Source: Nitratireductor pacificus pht-3B
GTDB lineage: Bacteria; Pseudomonadota; Alphaproteobacteria; Rhizobiales; Rhizobiaceae
Assembly (NCBI RefSeq): GCF_000300335.1
Contig: NZ_AMRM01000006.1
Coordinates: forward strand, 174,380 to 238,379
Length of the DNA stretch: 64,000 nucleotides
Direction: 5' to 3'
In this document: positions 51,832 through 62,280 of the stretch, piece after piece
Position numbering within the stretch: position 1 is the first letter of the stretch
How the letters are laid out: every line of letters begins with the position of its first letter
Made by a program: the position numbers and the translations under genes
Notes under the pieces: generated by a model
Told to the model about the DNA's origin: nothing
Database searches by the model: none
What the model saw: the letters and a program-made list of their open reading frames with translations, nothing else

Positions 51832-53619
51832 TCAGACGCTTGCCGCGTCCAGAATGCGCAACTGCATGCGCTTGTTACCGTTCCAGTGATTGACCGACAG
51901 CGTGCCGGCGAGGTGGATCGTCGCGCCGCGATTGTTGAACAGAAACGTGCCGAGATCCGTTTCGGCGGCCCGGAAGGCGATCGCTTCCAGCCGCGCGCCG
52001 GTCTGCGAGCGCAATTCGGCGCGCACATGCCCGTTGCCGACGATGCGGGCGTCGGCAAGCCGATGACGCGGCATCGCCATGACCGGCGTCGGATGGCCCG
52101 AACCGAAGGGTCCGGCAGTCTCCAGCGCGTCGAACAGGGTAAGAGTCGCGCCGTCGGCCGACAGCGCCGCATCGACCTTCAGGCTTTCCGCGTCGCGCAG
52201 GCGTGTCACCGCTTCCGCTGACCGTTCCTCGAAGAAGGCGCGCAGCGGGCCGAGCCTGCCGCGCTCCACCGTGATCCCGGCGGCCATGGCGTGCCCGCCC
52301 CCCTTGACGAGCAGCCCCTCGGCTACGGCTTCGCGCACCAGCTTGCCGAGATCGAAGCCGGGGATCGACCGGCCAGAGCCGGTGCCCTTGCCGTTCGGGT
52401 CGAAGGCGATGGCGAAGGTCGGCCGGCGCGCATGGTCCTTCAGCCGCGAGGCGATCAGCCCGACAATGCCCGGATGCCAGCGCTCGCTGGCCGTCACCAG
52501 TACGGCAGGCCCCTCGCCCGCCATCAGCTCGGCATCGGCCTCGGCGCGCGCCTCGGCCAGCATGACGGTCTCCATGTCCTGACGCTCGGTGTTCAGCCGG
52601 TCGAGGGTTTCGGCGATGCTGGCCGCTTCGACGGGGTCGTCGCCCGCCAGCAGATTGCTGCCCAGCGCCGCATTGCCGATCCGCCCGCCTGCATTGATGC
52701 GCGGGCCGATCAGGAAGCCCAGATGATAGGGGTTGAGCGGCTCTCCGATGCGCGAAACGCGCGCCAGTGCCGCCAGCCCGGGCGTCTTCATCTGCCGCGC
52801 GGCGACCAGCCCCTTCACCACGAAGGCCCGGTTGACGCCGACCAGCGGCACCACGTCGCAGACCGTGCCGAGGGCAACGAGGTCGAGCATCGAAAGAAGA
52901 TCGGGCGGCGGTTGCGCGCCGGGCCTCCGGCGCAATTCCTTGACGGTCTGGACGAGCGCCAGGAACACCACGCCGGCGGCGCACAGATGCCCCTGCCGGG
53001 ACAGGTCGTCCTCGCGGTTCGGGTTGACCACGGCGACCGCCGGCGGGAGGTCCCCGCCCACCTGATGGTGATCGAGGACGACCACTTCGGCGCCCGCCCC
53101 GTTGGCGGCGGCGATGGCCTCGGCGCTGTTGGTGCCGCAGTCGACGGTGACGATCAGGCTGGCGCCGCGCTCCACCAGCTCGCGCATTGCCGCGGGATTG
53201 GGGCCGTAGCCCTCGAAGATCCGGTCGGGAATGTAGATTTCCGCCGCCACGCCGTAATGGGCGAGAAAGCGCTTCATCATGGCCGAGGACGAAGCGCCGT
53301 CGACGTCGTAGTCTCCGAAGATCGCCACCTTCTCGCCGCGCGTCACCGCGTCCGCCAGGCGGCTGGCCGCCGTCTCCATGTCGGTCAGCGTCGCGGGGTC
53401 GGGCAACAGGTCGCGGATGGTCGGCGCCAGGAAGCGCTCCGCCTCGTCCTGCGCCACGCCGCGGCCCGCCAGGACGCGGGCGACGATGTCGGGAATGCCG
53501 TGACTCTGCGCGATGGCCAGCGCGACGTTCTCACCGCGCGGGTCGAGCCTGTGCTCCCAGGCCAGGCCGCGCGCCGAGCGCCGGACATCGAGGAAATAGC
53601 GTCTGTCGCCTGTCGTCAT
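51832..53619 (-). CDS. recJ: Single-stranded-DNA-specific exonuclease RecJ
   Basis: 595 residues. The DHH phosphoesterase motifs: FGDYDVDG at 101-108, the VVVLDHHQVGG motif and a DHHA1 half with GGGHAMAAGITVERG. It degrades 5' single-stranded DNA in RecF and mismatch repair. The OB-fold at the C-terminus ends NHWNGNKRMQLRILDAASV. ATG 53619. First in order before a convergent patatin gene. Confidence 0.95.
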   Translation of the reverse strand: MTTGDRRYFLDVRRSARGLAWEHRLDPRGENVALAIAQSHGIPDIVARVLAGRGVAQDEAERFLAPTIRDLLPDPATLTDMETAASRLADAVTRGEKVAIFGDYDVDGASSSAMMKRFLAHYGVAAEIYIPDRIFEGYGPNPAAMRELVERGASLIVTVDCGTNSAEAIAAANGAGAEVVVLDHHQVGGDLPPAVAVVNPNREDDLSRQGHLCAAGVVFLALVQTVKELRRRPGAQPPPDLLSMLDLVALGTVCDVVPLVGVNRAFVVKGLVAARQMKTPGLAALARVSRIGEPLNPYHLGFLIGPRINAGGRIGNAALGSNLLAGDDPVEAASIAETLDRLNTERQDMETVMLAEARAEADAELMAGEGPAVLVTASERWHPGIVGLIASRLKDHARRPTFAIAFDPNGKGTGSGRSIPGFDLGKLVREAVAEGLLVKGGGHAMAAGITVERGRLGPLRAFFEERSAEAVTRLRDAESLKVDAALSADGATLTLFDALETAGPFGSGHPTPVMAMPRHRLADARIVGNGHVRAELRSQTGARLEAIAFRAAETDLGTFLFNNRGATIHLAGTLSVNHWNGNKRMQLRILDAASV

Positions 53620-53759
53620 CGCCGCTTTCGTTCCACAGCGGCGCGGCAAAGGCAAGCGGAGCCGCGGGGATGTTGGGGATCACAGACTGGAGCGGTCGAC
53701 GGACTGTGTCGAGGATCCATGCCTGGACGCCAATGGCTGTACGCCACCCGGTCCCGTTC

Positions 53760-54737
53760 TCAGAACTTATCCAGATCCTGATGCCGGGCGATGATCTCAC
53801 GCACCGTCTGCGAGGAAGACCGCATCACGATGGTGTGGGTGGAGATCTGCTCGCGGCCGAATTTCACGCCCGACAGGAGATTGCCGTCGGTGACGCCAGT
53901 GGCGGCGAACAGCACGTCGCCGCGCGCCATCTCGTCCATGCGGTAGACCTTGTTCGGGTCGGCGATGCCCATCTTGGCGGCGCGCGCCACCTTCTCCTCG
54001 GTGTTGAGCTGCAGGCGGCCCTGCATCTGGCCGCCGATGCAGCGCAGCGCCGCAGCCGCCAGCACGCCTTCCGGCGCGCCGCCGATGCCGAGATAGATGT
54101 CGATGCCCGTCTCGTCGGGATCGGTGGTGTGGATCACGCCCGCCACGTCGCCGTCACCGATCAGGCGGATGGCCGCGCCGGTGCCGCGCACCTCCTCGAT
54201 CAGGCGCGCATGGCGCGGCCGGTCGAGAATGCAGGCCGTGATCTCGCTGACCGGCACGCCCTTGGCCTTCGCCAGCGCCTCGATGTTCTCGACCGCCGGA
54301 GCGTCGAGATCGACGATCCCTTCCGGATAGCCGGGACCGACCGCGATCTTCTCCATGTAGACGTCCGGTGCGTAGAGCAGGCTGCCGCGCTCGGCGATGG
54401 CGATGACCGCCAGCGAGTTGGGCAGGTTCTTCGCGCAGATCGTCGTGCCCTCCAGAGGGTCGAGCGCGATGTCCACCTCGGGGCCCTCGCCCGCACCCAC
54501 TTCCTCGCCGATATAGAGCATCGGCGCCTCGTCGCGCTCGCCCTCGCCGATCACCACCGTTCCCCGGATGGGAAGGCGGTTGAGCTCCGAGCGCATCGCG
54601 TCGACCGCCACCTGGTCGGCGGCCTTCTCGTCGCCACGGCCGCGCAGCCGCGCCGCGGCCACCGCCGCGCGCTCCGTCACACGAACGAGTTCCAGCGTGA
54701 GAATGCGGTCGAGACCGGCCTGCGTGGCTTTCAGCAT
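53760..54737 (-). CDS. glpX: Fructose-1,6-bisphosphatase class II
   Basis: 325 residues. GlpX-type FBPase of gluconeogenesis. Metal-binding motifs: GEGERDEAPMLYIGEEVG and DIALDPLEGTTICAKN, plus a GAPEGVLAAAALRCIGG segment. It dephosphorylates fructose 1,6-bisphosphate (in some alphaproteobacteria also sedoheptulose 1,7-bisphosphate). ATG 54737; downstream of hom with about 139 bp between. Confidence 0.95.
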   Translation of the reverse strand: MLKATQAGLDRILTLELVRVTERAAVAAARLRGRGDEKAADQVAVDAMRSELNRLPIRGTVVIGEGERDEAPMLYIGEEVGAGEGPEVDIALDPLEGTTICAKNLPNSLAVIAIAERGSLLYAPDVYMEKIAVGPGYPEGIVDLDAPAVENIEALAKAKGVPVSEITACILDRPRHARLIEEVRGTGAAIRLIGDGDVAGVIHTTDPDETGIDIYLGIGGAPEGVLAAAALRCIGGQMQGRLQLNTEEKVARAAKMGIADPNKVYRMDEMARGDVLFAATGVTDGNLLSGVKFGREQISTHTIVMRSSSQTVREIIARHQDLDKF

Positions 54738-54876
54738 GAGTTCATTCCTGATGTTTCACCCGCTTCCCATGAGCGGCGGGCTTCTTGTGGCAAACGGCGC
54801 GCGGTGCGGCAAGACCCGCGCCGCCCCGTCAAAAACATGAATCGATTGAATAAATGTGACAGGCGCGATTTGTGCG

Positions 54877-56190
54877 TCAGGTCGCCCGTTCGATGCGGAT
54901 AACTTGCGGCTTGTCGACCAGGTGCCCGTCCTGCATCACGCCATCGACCGCCTTGCGGACCGCCGCCTCAGTCGTCTCGTGGGTGACCAGAATCACGTTC
55001 TTCTGCTCGGACGGCAGGCCGCCATCGGCATGCTGGACGATGGATTCCAGCGAAATGTCGTTGTTGGCCATGCGCTTGGCGATTGCCGCGAAGACGCCGG
55101 CGCGATCATGCACCGTCATGCGGATGAAATAGCCGCCGGCATGCGCCCGCATGCGCGCCTTCTTGTAGGGCGCCAGTTTCTTCGCCGGGCGGCCGAACAC
55201 TGGTCCGTGCTGGAAGCCGGGGCGGCTCTTGGCGATGTCGGCGATGTCGCCGATGACCGCTGAGGCCGTGGCGTTGCCGCCCGCCCCCGGTCCGGACAGG
55301 AGAAGCTCGCCCAGAATGTCGGTCTCGATCGCCACCGCATTGGTCACGCCATGAACCTGGGCGATCACCGAATGGGTCGGCACCATGGTCGGGTGAACGC
55401 GCTGCTCGATGCCGCTGTCGGTGCGCTGGGCGACGCCGAGGAGCTTGATGCGGTAGCCGAGTTCGGCGGCGGCGCGAATATCGGCCTGGGTGATGTTGGA
55501 GATGCCTTCCATATAGATGTCGTCCGCAGAGATGCGGCAGCCGAAGGCCAGGCTGGTCAGGATCGACAGCTTGTGCGCGGTGTCGTGCCCCTCGATGTCA
55601 AAGGTCGGGTCGGCCTCGGCATAGCCGAGCCGCTGGGCCTCGGCCAGGCAATCGACGAAGGACAGGCCCTCGTCCTCCATGCGCGTCAGAATGTAGTTGG
55701 CCGTGCCGTTCATGATGCCGAAGACGCGGCTGACCGTGTTGCCCGCCAGCGCCTCGCGCATGGTCTTGATGACCGGGATGCCACCGGCGACGGACGCTTC
55801 GTAGTTGAGGAGAACGCCCTTCTCCTCGGCGATGCCGGCGAGTTCCACCCCGTGCTTCGACAGCAGCGCCTTGTTGGCGGTGACCACATGGCGGCCGGCG
55901 TGTAGCGCGGCCTTGACGGCGGCAAGCGCTGCGCCGTCCGAACCGCCGACCAGCTCGACGAACACGTCGATCTCGGCCGTCCTGGCGAGTTCGACCGGAT
56001 CGTCGAACCATTGCGCGTTGCCGAGAGCGATGCCGCGGTCGCGGTTGCGGTCGCGCGCCGACACCGCCGTCAGCGCCATTTCGCGTCCGCATTGCCGGGT
56101 CAGTTCCGCTTCCTTCTCCGTCATGCAGCGCACGACCGACGCTCCGACCGTGCCAAGACCCGCAATTCCAATACGCAACGCTTCGGCCAT
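54877..56190 (-). CDS. hom: Homoserine dehydrogenase
   Basis: 437 residues. N-terminal NAD(P)-binding GIAGLGTVGASV (glycines 8-15), substrate domain with NYEASVAGGIPVIK and EGHDTAHKLSIL (catalytic Lys/Asp), and a C-terminal ACT domain about residues 355-425 for feedback by threonine. It reduces aspartate semialdehyde to homoserine. ATG 56190. The AlaC-type aminotransferase is 40 bp upstream; co-transcribed. Confidence 0.96.
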   Translation of the reverse strand: MAEALRIGIAGLGTVGASVVRCMTEKEAELTRQCGREMALTAVSARDRNRDRGIALGNAQWFDDPVELARTAEIDVFVELVGGSDGAALAAVKAALHAGRHVVTANKALLSKHGVELAGIAEEKGVLLNYEASVAGGIPVIKTMREALAGNTVSRVFGIMNGTANYILTRMEDEGLSFVDCLAEAQRLGYAEADPTFDIEGHDTAHKLSILTSLAFGCRISADDIYMEGISNITQADIRAAAELGYRIKLLGVAQRTDSGIEQRVHPTMVPTHSVIAQVHGVTNAVAIETDILGELLLSGPGAGGNATASAVIGDIADIAKSRPGFQHGPVFGRPAKKLAPYKKARMRAHAGGYFIRMTVHDRAGVFAAIAKRMANNDISLESIVQHADGGLPSEQKNVILVTHETTEAAVRKAVDGVMQDGHLVDKPQVIRIERAT

Positions 56191-56230
56191 GTCGCGGCGT
56201 GCTCCTTCTGATCTCTTTAAGAATGATTGC

Positions 56231-57445
56231 TCAGCGCCGGGCGCCGAGCGGTATGACGTTGTCAGTTTCCGGCGCCGAGGCCAGGAAACGCTTGATGTTG
56301 CGCGCCGCCTGGCGGATGCGGTGCTCGTTCTCGACCAGCGCGATGCGCACATGGTCGTCGCCGAACTCGCCGAAGCCGATGCCCGGCGCGACGGCGACGT
56401 CCGCCTTCTCGACCAGCAGCTTGGAGAATTCCAGCGAGCCGAGCGCGCGGTAGGCCTCGGGAATCGGCGCCCAGGCGAACATGGTCGCCGGCGGCGGCGG
56501 CACATGCCAGCCGGCGCGGCCGAAGGATTCCACCAGCACGTCGCGGCGGCGATGGTAGATGGCGCGCACTTCCTCGATCTCCGCGCCATCCGAATTCAGG
56601 GCGGCGGAAGCCGCCACCTGGATCGGCGTGAAGGCGCCGTAGTCGAGATAGGATTTGACCCGCGAAAGCGCGGCGATCAGCCGCTCGTTGCCGACGGCGA
56701 AGCCCATCCGCCAGCCCGGCATGGAAAAGGTCTTCGACATGGAGGTGAACTCGACCGTCACGTCCATGGCGCCCGGCACTTCGAGGACGGAGGGCGGCGG
56801 GTTGCCGTCGAAATAGATCTCCGAATAGGCGAGGTCCGACAGGATGATGAGATCGTTCTTGCGCGCGAACGCGACCACGTCCTTGTAGAAATCGAGCGTC
56901 GCGGTGAAGGCGGTCGGGTTGGCGGGATAGTTGAGGATCAGCGCCAGCGGTTTCGGCGTCGAATAGCGCACCGAGCGCTCCAGCGCGGGAATGAAGTTGT
57001 TGTCCGGCTCCGCCTGGATGGCGCGGATCACGCCGCCCGACATGATGAAGCCGAAAGCGTGGATCGGGTAGGTCGGATTGGGACACAGCACCACGTCGCC
57101 CGGCGCGGTGATGGCCTGCGCCATGTTGGCGAAGCCTTCCTTCGAGCCGAGCGTGGCGACCACCTGGGTTTCGGGATTGAGCTTCACGCCGAAACGGCGC
57201 GCGTAATAGGCGGCCTGGGCGCGGCGCAGGCCGGGAATGCCGCGCGAGGACGAGTAGCGATGCGTGCGCGGGTCGCGCACCACGTCGCACAGCTTGTCGA
57301 CGATGGCCTGCGGCGTCGGCAGATCCGGATTGCCCATCCCCAGATCGATGATGTCGGCCCCGCGCGCCCGGGCGCTGGCCTTCAGACGGTTGACCTGTTC
57401 GAAGACATATGGCGGCAGCCGGCGGATCTTGTGGAATTCTTCCAT
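56231..57445 (-). CDS. AlaC/YfdZ-type PLP aminotransferase
   Basis: 404 residues of fold-type I class I/II aminotransferases. PLP lysine in EFTSMSKTFSMPGWRMGF, IDLGMGNPDLPTPQ and SRGIPGLRRAQAAYY near the start, NPTAFTATLDFY. Similar to glutamate-pyruvate transaminase AlaC, and often labelled LL-DAP aminotransferase; its place before hom is common in alphaproteobacteria. The exact substrate needs assay. Confidence 0.88.
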   Translation of the reverse strand: MEEFHKIRRLPPYVFEQVNRLKASARARGADIIDLGMGNPDLPTPQAIVDKLCDVVRDPRTHRYSSSRGIPGLRRAQAAYYARRFGVKLNPETQVVATLGSKEGFANMAQAITAPGDVVLCPNPTYPIHAFGFIMSGGVIRAIQAEPDNNFIPALERSVRYSTPKPLALILNYPANPTAFTATLDFYKDVVAFARKNDLIILSDLAYSEIYFDGNPPPSVLEVPGAMDVTVEFTSMSKTFSMPGWRMGFAVGNERLIAALSRVKSYLDYGAFTPIQVAASAALNSDGAEIEEVRAIYHRRRDVLVESFGRAGWHVPPPPATMFAWAPIPEAYRALGSLEFSKLLVEKADVAVAPGIGFGEFGDDHVRIALVENEHRIRQAARNIKRFLASAPETDNVIPLGARR

Positions 57446-57532
57446 CGTGGTTCCTCAACACGGGGGCGCACCCTGCGCCCGGCTCTCCATATACCCAAAC
57501 CCCGAACCGGTCGAGAGCGTCACCCGCCCGCT

Positions 57533-57925
57533 TTACTCGCCGCGCTCGATCTCTTCGAGGCGTCTTTGCGCATGGGTTCTGGCCAGGAGACGCAGACGTG
57601 CTGCCTCCGCAGACGAATCGCCGGCGGACGCACCCGCGCCGAGCTTCTCGCGGGTCGCCGTGAGGTCACGCTTCAGGGCTTCCTTCTCGCTGACGGTGAT
57701 CGGCGTGGCGGCGGAAGCGGGCGGCACGTTCAGATTCGGGTACTCGCCCGTCATGCGCGGGCCGGCAGCGGCCACCCCACCGGCCTGCGGACCGGCTGCC
57801 GCCGCGACCGGCGCCGCATCCTCCAGGCTTGCCGTCGTGCAACCGGAAAGCGCAGCGGCCTGCGAGGCGACCAGCAACCCCAGGCCGGCGACTTGAAAAA
57901 TCCTGCCGTGACGATTGAATTTCAT
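57533..57925 (-). CDS. Hypothetical lipoprotein
   Basis: 130 residues. A signal peptide with lipobox AALSGC puts the lipidated Cys near residue 29. The mature part is Ala/Pro-rich, then a helical charged C-terminus (RLRLLARTHAQRRLEEIERG). No domain recognised. Divergent from phaC, 112 bp apart. Confidence 0.65.
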   Translation of the reverse strand: MKFNRHGRIFQVAGLGLLVASQAAALSGCTTASLEDAAPVAAAAGPQAGGVAAAGPRMTGEYPNLNVPPASAATPITVSEKEALKRDLTATREKLGAGASAGDSSAEAARLRLLARTHAQRRLEEIERGE

Positions 57926-58037
57926 ATTATCTTCCGATTCGAGCCGCTACGATGCATGATTGTAGTGGGGGAGCCTCCCAGCAGACTATGTCAACACCGC
58001 GCCGCTTGAAAGCGCGGATAGAGTGCGGGCGCAAATC

Positions 58038-59867
58038 ATGGCTCAGAAGAATGAAACCAACAGTGCAAAGGACCAATCGAACGCATCGGTAGACCAGTAT
58101 CTGGCGAAAGATCCCGAACGCCTTGCCCGCAACCTGGCCCGCGCCCTCGAGGAGCTCGGCAAGGCAGCCGCCGCCTGGACCGAAGCACGAGAGAAAGGTG
58201 AAACCGGCGACGTCACCACGGCGCCGCTGATCGACATGGTGCGCACCTTCTCGCGCGTCAGCGAATACTGGCTCGGCGACCCGACGCGCGCTCTGGAAGC
58301 GCAGACGCGGCTGTTCGCCGAGTTCATGGGCATATGGGCCAACGCCATCCGCCGGATGAGCGAGGACGCCGCGGCCGACTATGCCGCGCCGCCTGCAGCC
58401 GACAAGCGCTTCCAGGATCCCGAATGGGGACGGAACGCCTTCTTCAGCTTCCTCAAACAGGCCTATGTCGTCACCTCGCGCTGGGCGGCGGACCTGGTGG
58501 AAGGCGCGGAAGGCCTGGACGAAACAACCCGGCACAAGGCGCGCTTCTATGTCGACCAGGTCAGCCAGGCCCTGTCGCCCTCGAACTTTCTGCTGACCAA
58601 TCCGGAACTGTTTCGCGAGACCATGGCGAGCGACGGGGAAAACCTGGTCCGCGGCATGCGCATGCTTGCCGAGGACATCGCCGCCGGGAAGGGCGAACTG
58701 AAGCTACGGCAGTCCGATGCGTCGAAGTTCAAGGTGGGCGAGAACATCGCCATGACGCCCGGCAAGGTCATCGCCCGCAGCCGACTGGTCGAAGTCATCC
58801 AGTACAAGCCCGTCACGAAGCAGGTGCTGAAGCGCCCGCTCCTCGTGGTGCCGCCCTGGATCAACAAGTTCTACATCCTCGACCTCAATCCCAAGCGCTC
58901 CTTCATCCGCTGGGCTGTGGAACAGGGGCATACGGTGTTCGTCATCTCATGGGTCAATCCGGACGAGCGGCACGGCATGCTGGACTGGGCGGACTATATC
59001 GAGGAGGGCATCAGGTTCGCGCTGGACGCGATCGAGGACGCCACGGGCGAGCGGTCGGTGAACGCGATGGGCTATTGCGTCGGCGGAACGCTGCTGGCGG
59101 CGAGCCTTGCCCTGATGGCGGCGGAAGGTGACAAGCGAATCGCCTCGGCGACACTGCTCACCACGCAGGTGGATTTCACCCATGCGGGCGACCTGAAGGT
59201 GTTCGTCGATGAGGAGCAGATCCAGGCGCTCGACAAGGCGATGAGCGGCAGGGGCTATCTCGAGGCCAACCGGATGGCGACAGCCTTCAACATGCTGCGC
59301 GCCGGCGACCTGATCTGGCCCTATGTGGTCAACAACTACCTGCGCGGCCGGGCGCCCCTGCCGTTCGACCTCCTCTACTGGAACTCCGATTCGACCCGGC
59401 TGGGCGCCGCCAACCACTCCTACTACCTGCGCAACTGCTATCTGGAGAACAATCTCTCGCGGGGACGGGCTGTCCTGCACGGCAAGCCTATCCGGCTCGA
59501 GGACGTCACGATCCCGATCTTCAACCTGGCGACGCGCGAGGACCACATCGCACCCGCCAAATCCGTGTTCATGGGGAGCCGCTTCTTCGGCGGACCGGTG
59601 GAATTCGTCCTGGCGGGCTCCGGCCACATCGCCGGCGTCATCAACGCGCCGGATCTGGGCAAGTATCAGTACTGGACCGGGGCCAAGCCCGAGGGAATGC
59701 TGGAAAACTGGCTCCCCGGCGCAAAGGAGAACCCGGGTTCCTGGTGGCCCTACTGGCATGCCTGGATCGAGAAGCAGGACAACCGGAGCGTGCCGGCGCG
59801 CAAGCTCGGCGGGCGACGGAAGACGCTGGGAGACGCGCCCGGCGAGTATGTGCGCACACGCGCCTGA
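58038..59867 (+). CDS. phaC: Class I polyhydroxyalkanoate synthase
   Basis: 609 residues. It polymerises (R)-3-hydroxyacyl-CoA to PHA granules. Lipase-like box GYCVGG with nucleophile Cys347, then a catalytic Asp in REDHIAPAKS and His in GSGHIAGVIN. The N-terminal PhaC_N domain contains YWLGDPTRALEAQTRLF and the P[P]WINKFYILDL stretch. Start ATG 58038; GTG 58023 is an alternative. No phaAB or phasin genes adjoin. Confidence 0.95.
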   Translation: MAQKNETNSAKDQSNASVDQYLAKDPERLARNLARALEELGKAAAAWTEAREKGETGDVTTAPLIDMVRTFSRVSEYWLGDPTRALEAQTRLFAEFMGIWANAIRRMSEDAAADYAAPPAADKRFQDPEWGRNAFFSFLKQAYVVTSRWAADLVEGAEGLDETTRHKARFYVDQVSQALSPSNFLLTNPELFRETMASDGENLVRGMRMLAEDIAAGKGELKLRQSDASKFKVGENIAMTPGKVIARSRLVEVIQYKPVTKQVLKRPLLVVPPWINKFYILDLNPKRSFIRWAVEQGHTVFVISWVNPDERHGMLDWADYIEEGIRFALDAIEDATGERSVNAMGYCVGGTLLAASLALMAAEGDKRIASATLLTTQVDFTHAGDLKVFVDEEQIQALDKAMSGRGYLEANRMATAFNMLRAGDLIWPYVVNNYLRGRAPLPFDLLYWNSDSTRLGAANHSYYLRNCYLENNLSRGRAVLHGKPIRLEDVTIPIFNLATREDHIAPAKSVFMGSRFFGGPVEFVLAGSGHIAGVINAPDLGKYQYWTGAKPEGMLENWLPGAKENPGSWWPYWHAWIEKQDNRSVPARKLGGRRKTLGDAPGEYVRTRA

Positions 59868-60116
59868 AGGCACCCCGACCGCAAAAGCTCCGGAGGAGAT
59901 TTGAGTTTATCGGCAATAACATATAACAGTCATCTTGTTGCCTCATTCCTTACCTAGCGGCATAGTGCGGTTTGCTGCAGGAGAGCGGTTGGCTGTCGAG
60001 TCTGGCTGAGCGTGAGGGCGTATCGATTCGGAGTCCGGTGCTCGCGTTGTTTGCGAAGCTCCCGGACGAGGGGAAATGGTTTTTTGATTGTCTGCCAAAA
60101 ACACGGACGCTGTGAC

Positions 60117-61262
60117 GTGACGAGCGGGTTTGGCCGGAAAAGCCTCATTGCGGCTTTCTGCGCGCTCCTGCTGGCGTCCTGCTCCACCGGGTCCGACCCC
60201 GTGTCGCAGCTCGGCCTTGCACCCTCGCAGGGCAATCCGCTCGCCGCAAACGATGTGAACCAGTCGGTCGAAGGCGAAACCTATGTCAGCGCCGGGAATC
60301 AGGACGTAACGCCCCTGCCCCAGGCGCGACCCGACCAGGCTTCTCAGGCCGGTGATTCTCCAACGGAGCAGGCGAGCGGCGAACCGACGGAACCGAAGAC
60401 CACCGCCGAGGCGCCCCCCACAGAGAATGCCGCGAACACCGTTGCGGAGGCGCCGTCCGCTGCCGAGCCCGCGCAGCAGGTCGCGGCAGCAAAGCCTGAC
60501 GATGAAGCCGATACCCCCGCTGCCGAGGTCGCGGCACTCGAGGAGCCCGAGGCAGCCGAAGCGCAGCAGACCGCCGAGGACACCAGCACGAAGAAACGCG
60601 CGTTCCTCTCCGCCTTCTTCTCGCCCCGTCAGGCCAATGCGGCAGCCGCAACCGATAAGATCGCCCGCCCCGCCGCCGCCCCGGCGCCCGCAGAGCCGGA
60701 GCAGCCGAAAGTGATTCTGGCCGCCGCCGCCACCCAGACCAAACCCGCGAGCACCGCGTTCGGCATGGGCGATACCCTGCCCGGCGTGCGCCAGGGCGAG
60801 AGCCTGTTCGAGTTCTCAAGCAAATCCGGCTCGGACGACAGCGATGTGGACCTTTACGAGGAAGAGCCGAGCTACCAGGTGGCCTCGGCCGCCGGCATGG
60901 CGCGGCTGGCGCCGAACGGCCTCCTGAAACAGCGCGACAGCGTCGATACGGCCTGCCTCAAGCCGGCCCTGGTCGGCGTCCTGAAGGCCATCGAGCGCCA
61001 TTATCGCCGGCCCATCGTCGTCACATCCGGCTATCGCAGCCCCACCTATAACCGGCGCGTGCGCGGCGCCCGCAACTCGCTGCACATGTACTGCGCGGCG
61101 GCCGACATCCAGATCGAGGGCGTCAGCAAGTGGGAGCTGGCGCGCTATGTCCGTTCCATGCCCGGACGGGGCGGCGTCGGCACCTATTGCCATACCGCCT
61201 CGGTGCATGTGGATGTCGGGCCGGAGCGCGACTGGAACTGGCGCTGCCGCCGGCGCAAATAA
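60117..61262 (+). CDS. M15-type peptidase lipoprotein with low-complexity linker
   Basis: About 381 residues. Signal sequence with lipobox ALLLASCS (Cys near 22). Residues about 50-200 are an Ala/Pro/Glu/Thr-rich linker. The C-terminal about 110 residues form a peptidase_M15_3/DUF882-like zinc domain (IVVTSGYRSPTYNRRVRG, SLHMYCAAADIQIEG, ASVHVDVGP), which would cleave peptidoglycan cross-links. The start is uncertain: no ATG precedes the signal sequence; GTG 60117 is used. Confidence 0.78.
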   Translation: MTSGFGRKSLIAAFCALLLASCSTGSDPVSQLGLAPSQGNPLAANDVNQSVEGETYVSAGNQDVTPLPQARPDQASQAGDSPTEQASGEPTEPKTTAEAPPTENAANTVAEAPSAAEPAQQVAAAKPDDEADTPAAEVAALEEPEAAEAQQTAEDTSTKKRAFLSAFFSPRQANAAAATDKIARPAAAPAPAEPEQPKVILAAAATQTKPASTAFGMGDTLPGVRQGESLFEFSSKSGSDDSDVDLYEEEPSYQVASAAGMARLAPNGLLKQRDSVDTACLKPALVGVLKAIERHYRRPIVVTSGYRSPTYNRRVRGARNSLHMYCAAADIQIEGVSKWELARYVRSMPGRGGVGTYCHTASVHVDVGPERDWNWRCRRRK

Positions 61263-61341
61263 TTCTAAAAATCGCATGGAACCGTCACAAGACGGGTTGC
61301 CGTGCGCGCGGAAGCTCACTATAAGGCGGCTCGTCTTGAGC

Positions 61342-61417
61342 GCGCCCATCGTCTAGCGGTCTAGGACGCCGCCCTTTCACGGCGGAAACAGGGGTTCGAT
61401 TCCCCTTGGGCGTACCA
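61342..61417 (+). tRNA. tRNA-Glu (anticodon UUC)
   Basis: 76 bases including encoded CCA. Acceptor arms GCGCCCA and TGGGCGT pair; the anticodon arm CCGCC-CTTTCAC-GGCGG has anticodon TTC at 61376-61378; the T arm AGGGG-TTCGATT-CCCCT is perfect. Confidence 0.97.
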
Positions 61418-61525
61418 AGATTCTCCCTCAGGAGTTTCATCAGTGACGGCGTATCCTGCGTCGTCTTCCCCGGCGCTCCGGTATCGGGCCGCTGCCGGGA
61501 AACCTGGAACGGCGAGACGGAGCAG

Positions 61526-62269
61526 ATGCGGTTTTCCCCTCCCCTGATCGAAGCCCGCCTGATTCGGCGCTACAAGCGCTTCCTGGCCGATGTCGTTCTG
61601 CCGGACGGCCAGACGGCCACCGTATCGGTTCCCAATACCGGCTCCATGCTCGGCCTCACCGCCGAAGGATCGCGGATCTTCCTGTCGCGTTCCGACAACC
61701 CGAAGCGCAAATACAGCCACCGGCTGGAGATCGTCGAAGCGGACGGCACGCTGGTGGGCATCAACACCGCTCTGCCGAACCGGCTGACGGAGGAAGCGAT
61801 CGCCGCCGGTCTGATCGACGACCTCGCCGCCTACCCTGAACTCAAACGGGAACAGCGCTATGGCGAGCGCTCGCGCATCGACCTGCTTCTGGAGCATCCG
61901 GACCGCCCGCCGGCCTATGTCGAGGTCAAGAACGTCCATTTCCGGCGCCAGGCCGGGCTTGCCGAATTTCCCGATACGGTGACCCAGCGCGGCGCCCGCC
62001 ATCTCGATGAACTGGCGCGCATGCGCGCCGCCGGCTGCCGCGCGGTGATGGTCTACCTGATCCAGCGCGACGATTGCGACCGCTTCCGCCTGTGCGACGA
62101 TCTCGACCCCGGCTATGTGGCTGCCTTTCAGCGTGCCAGCGCCGCCGGGGTTGAAGCCTACGCCGTCAGATGCCACATCAGCCCGGAAGCAATCGTGCCG
62201 GATCGGGCGATAGACATCCTGGTCGAAAAGCCGCAAAATCCGGCAGCCCCGAAAACCCCACCAGCATAG
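61526..62269 (+). CDS. sfsA: Sugar fermentation stimulation protein SfsA
   Basis: 247 residues, family-typical length. [21 protein letters not shown] at the N-terminus (nucleic-acid-binding OB-like part), [10 protein letters not shown], a nuclease-like core YVEVKNVHF and [16 protein letters not shown]. Biochemical role is poorly defined; a DNA-binding or nuclease function is proposed. Start ATG 61526. It lies 11 bp before map. Confidence 0.93.
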   Translation: MRFSPPLIEARLIRRYKRFLADVVLPDGQTATVSVPNTGSMLGLTAEGSRIFLSRSDNPKRKYSHRLEIVEADGTLVGINTALPNRLTEEAIAAGLIDDLAAYPELKREQRYGERSRIDLLLEHPDRPPAYVEVKNVHFRRQAGLAEFPDTVTQRGARHLDELARMRAAGCRAVMVYLIQRDDCDRFRLCDDLDPGYVAAFQRASAAGVEAYAVRCHISPEAIVPDRAIDILVEKPQNPAAPKTPPA

Positions 62270-62280
62270 CAGCCCGATTC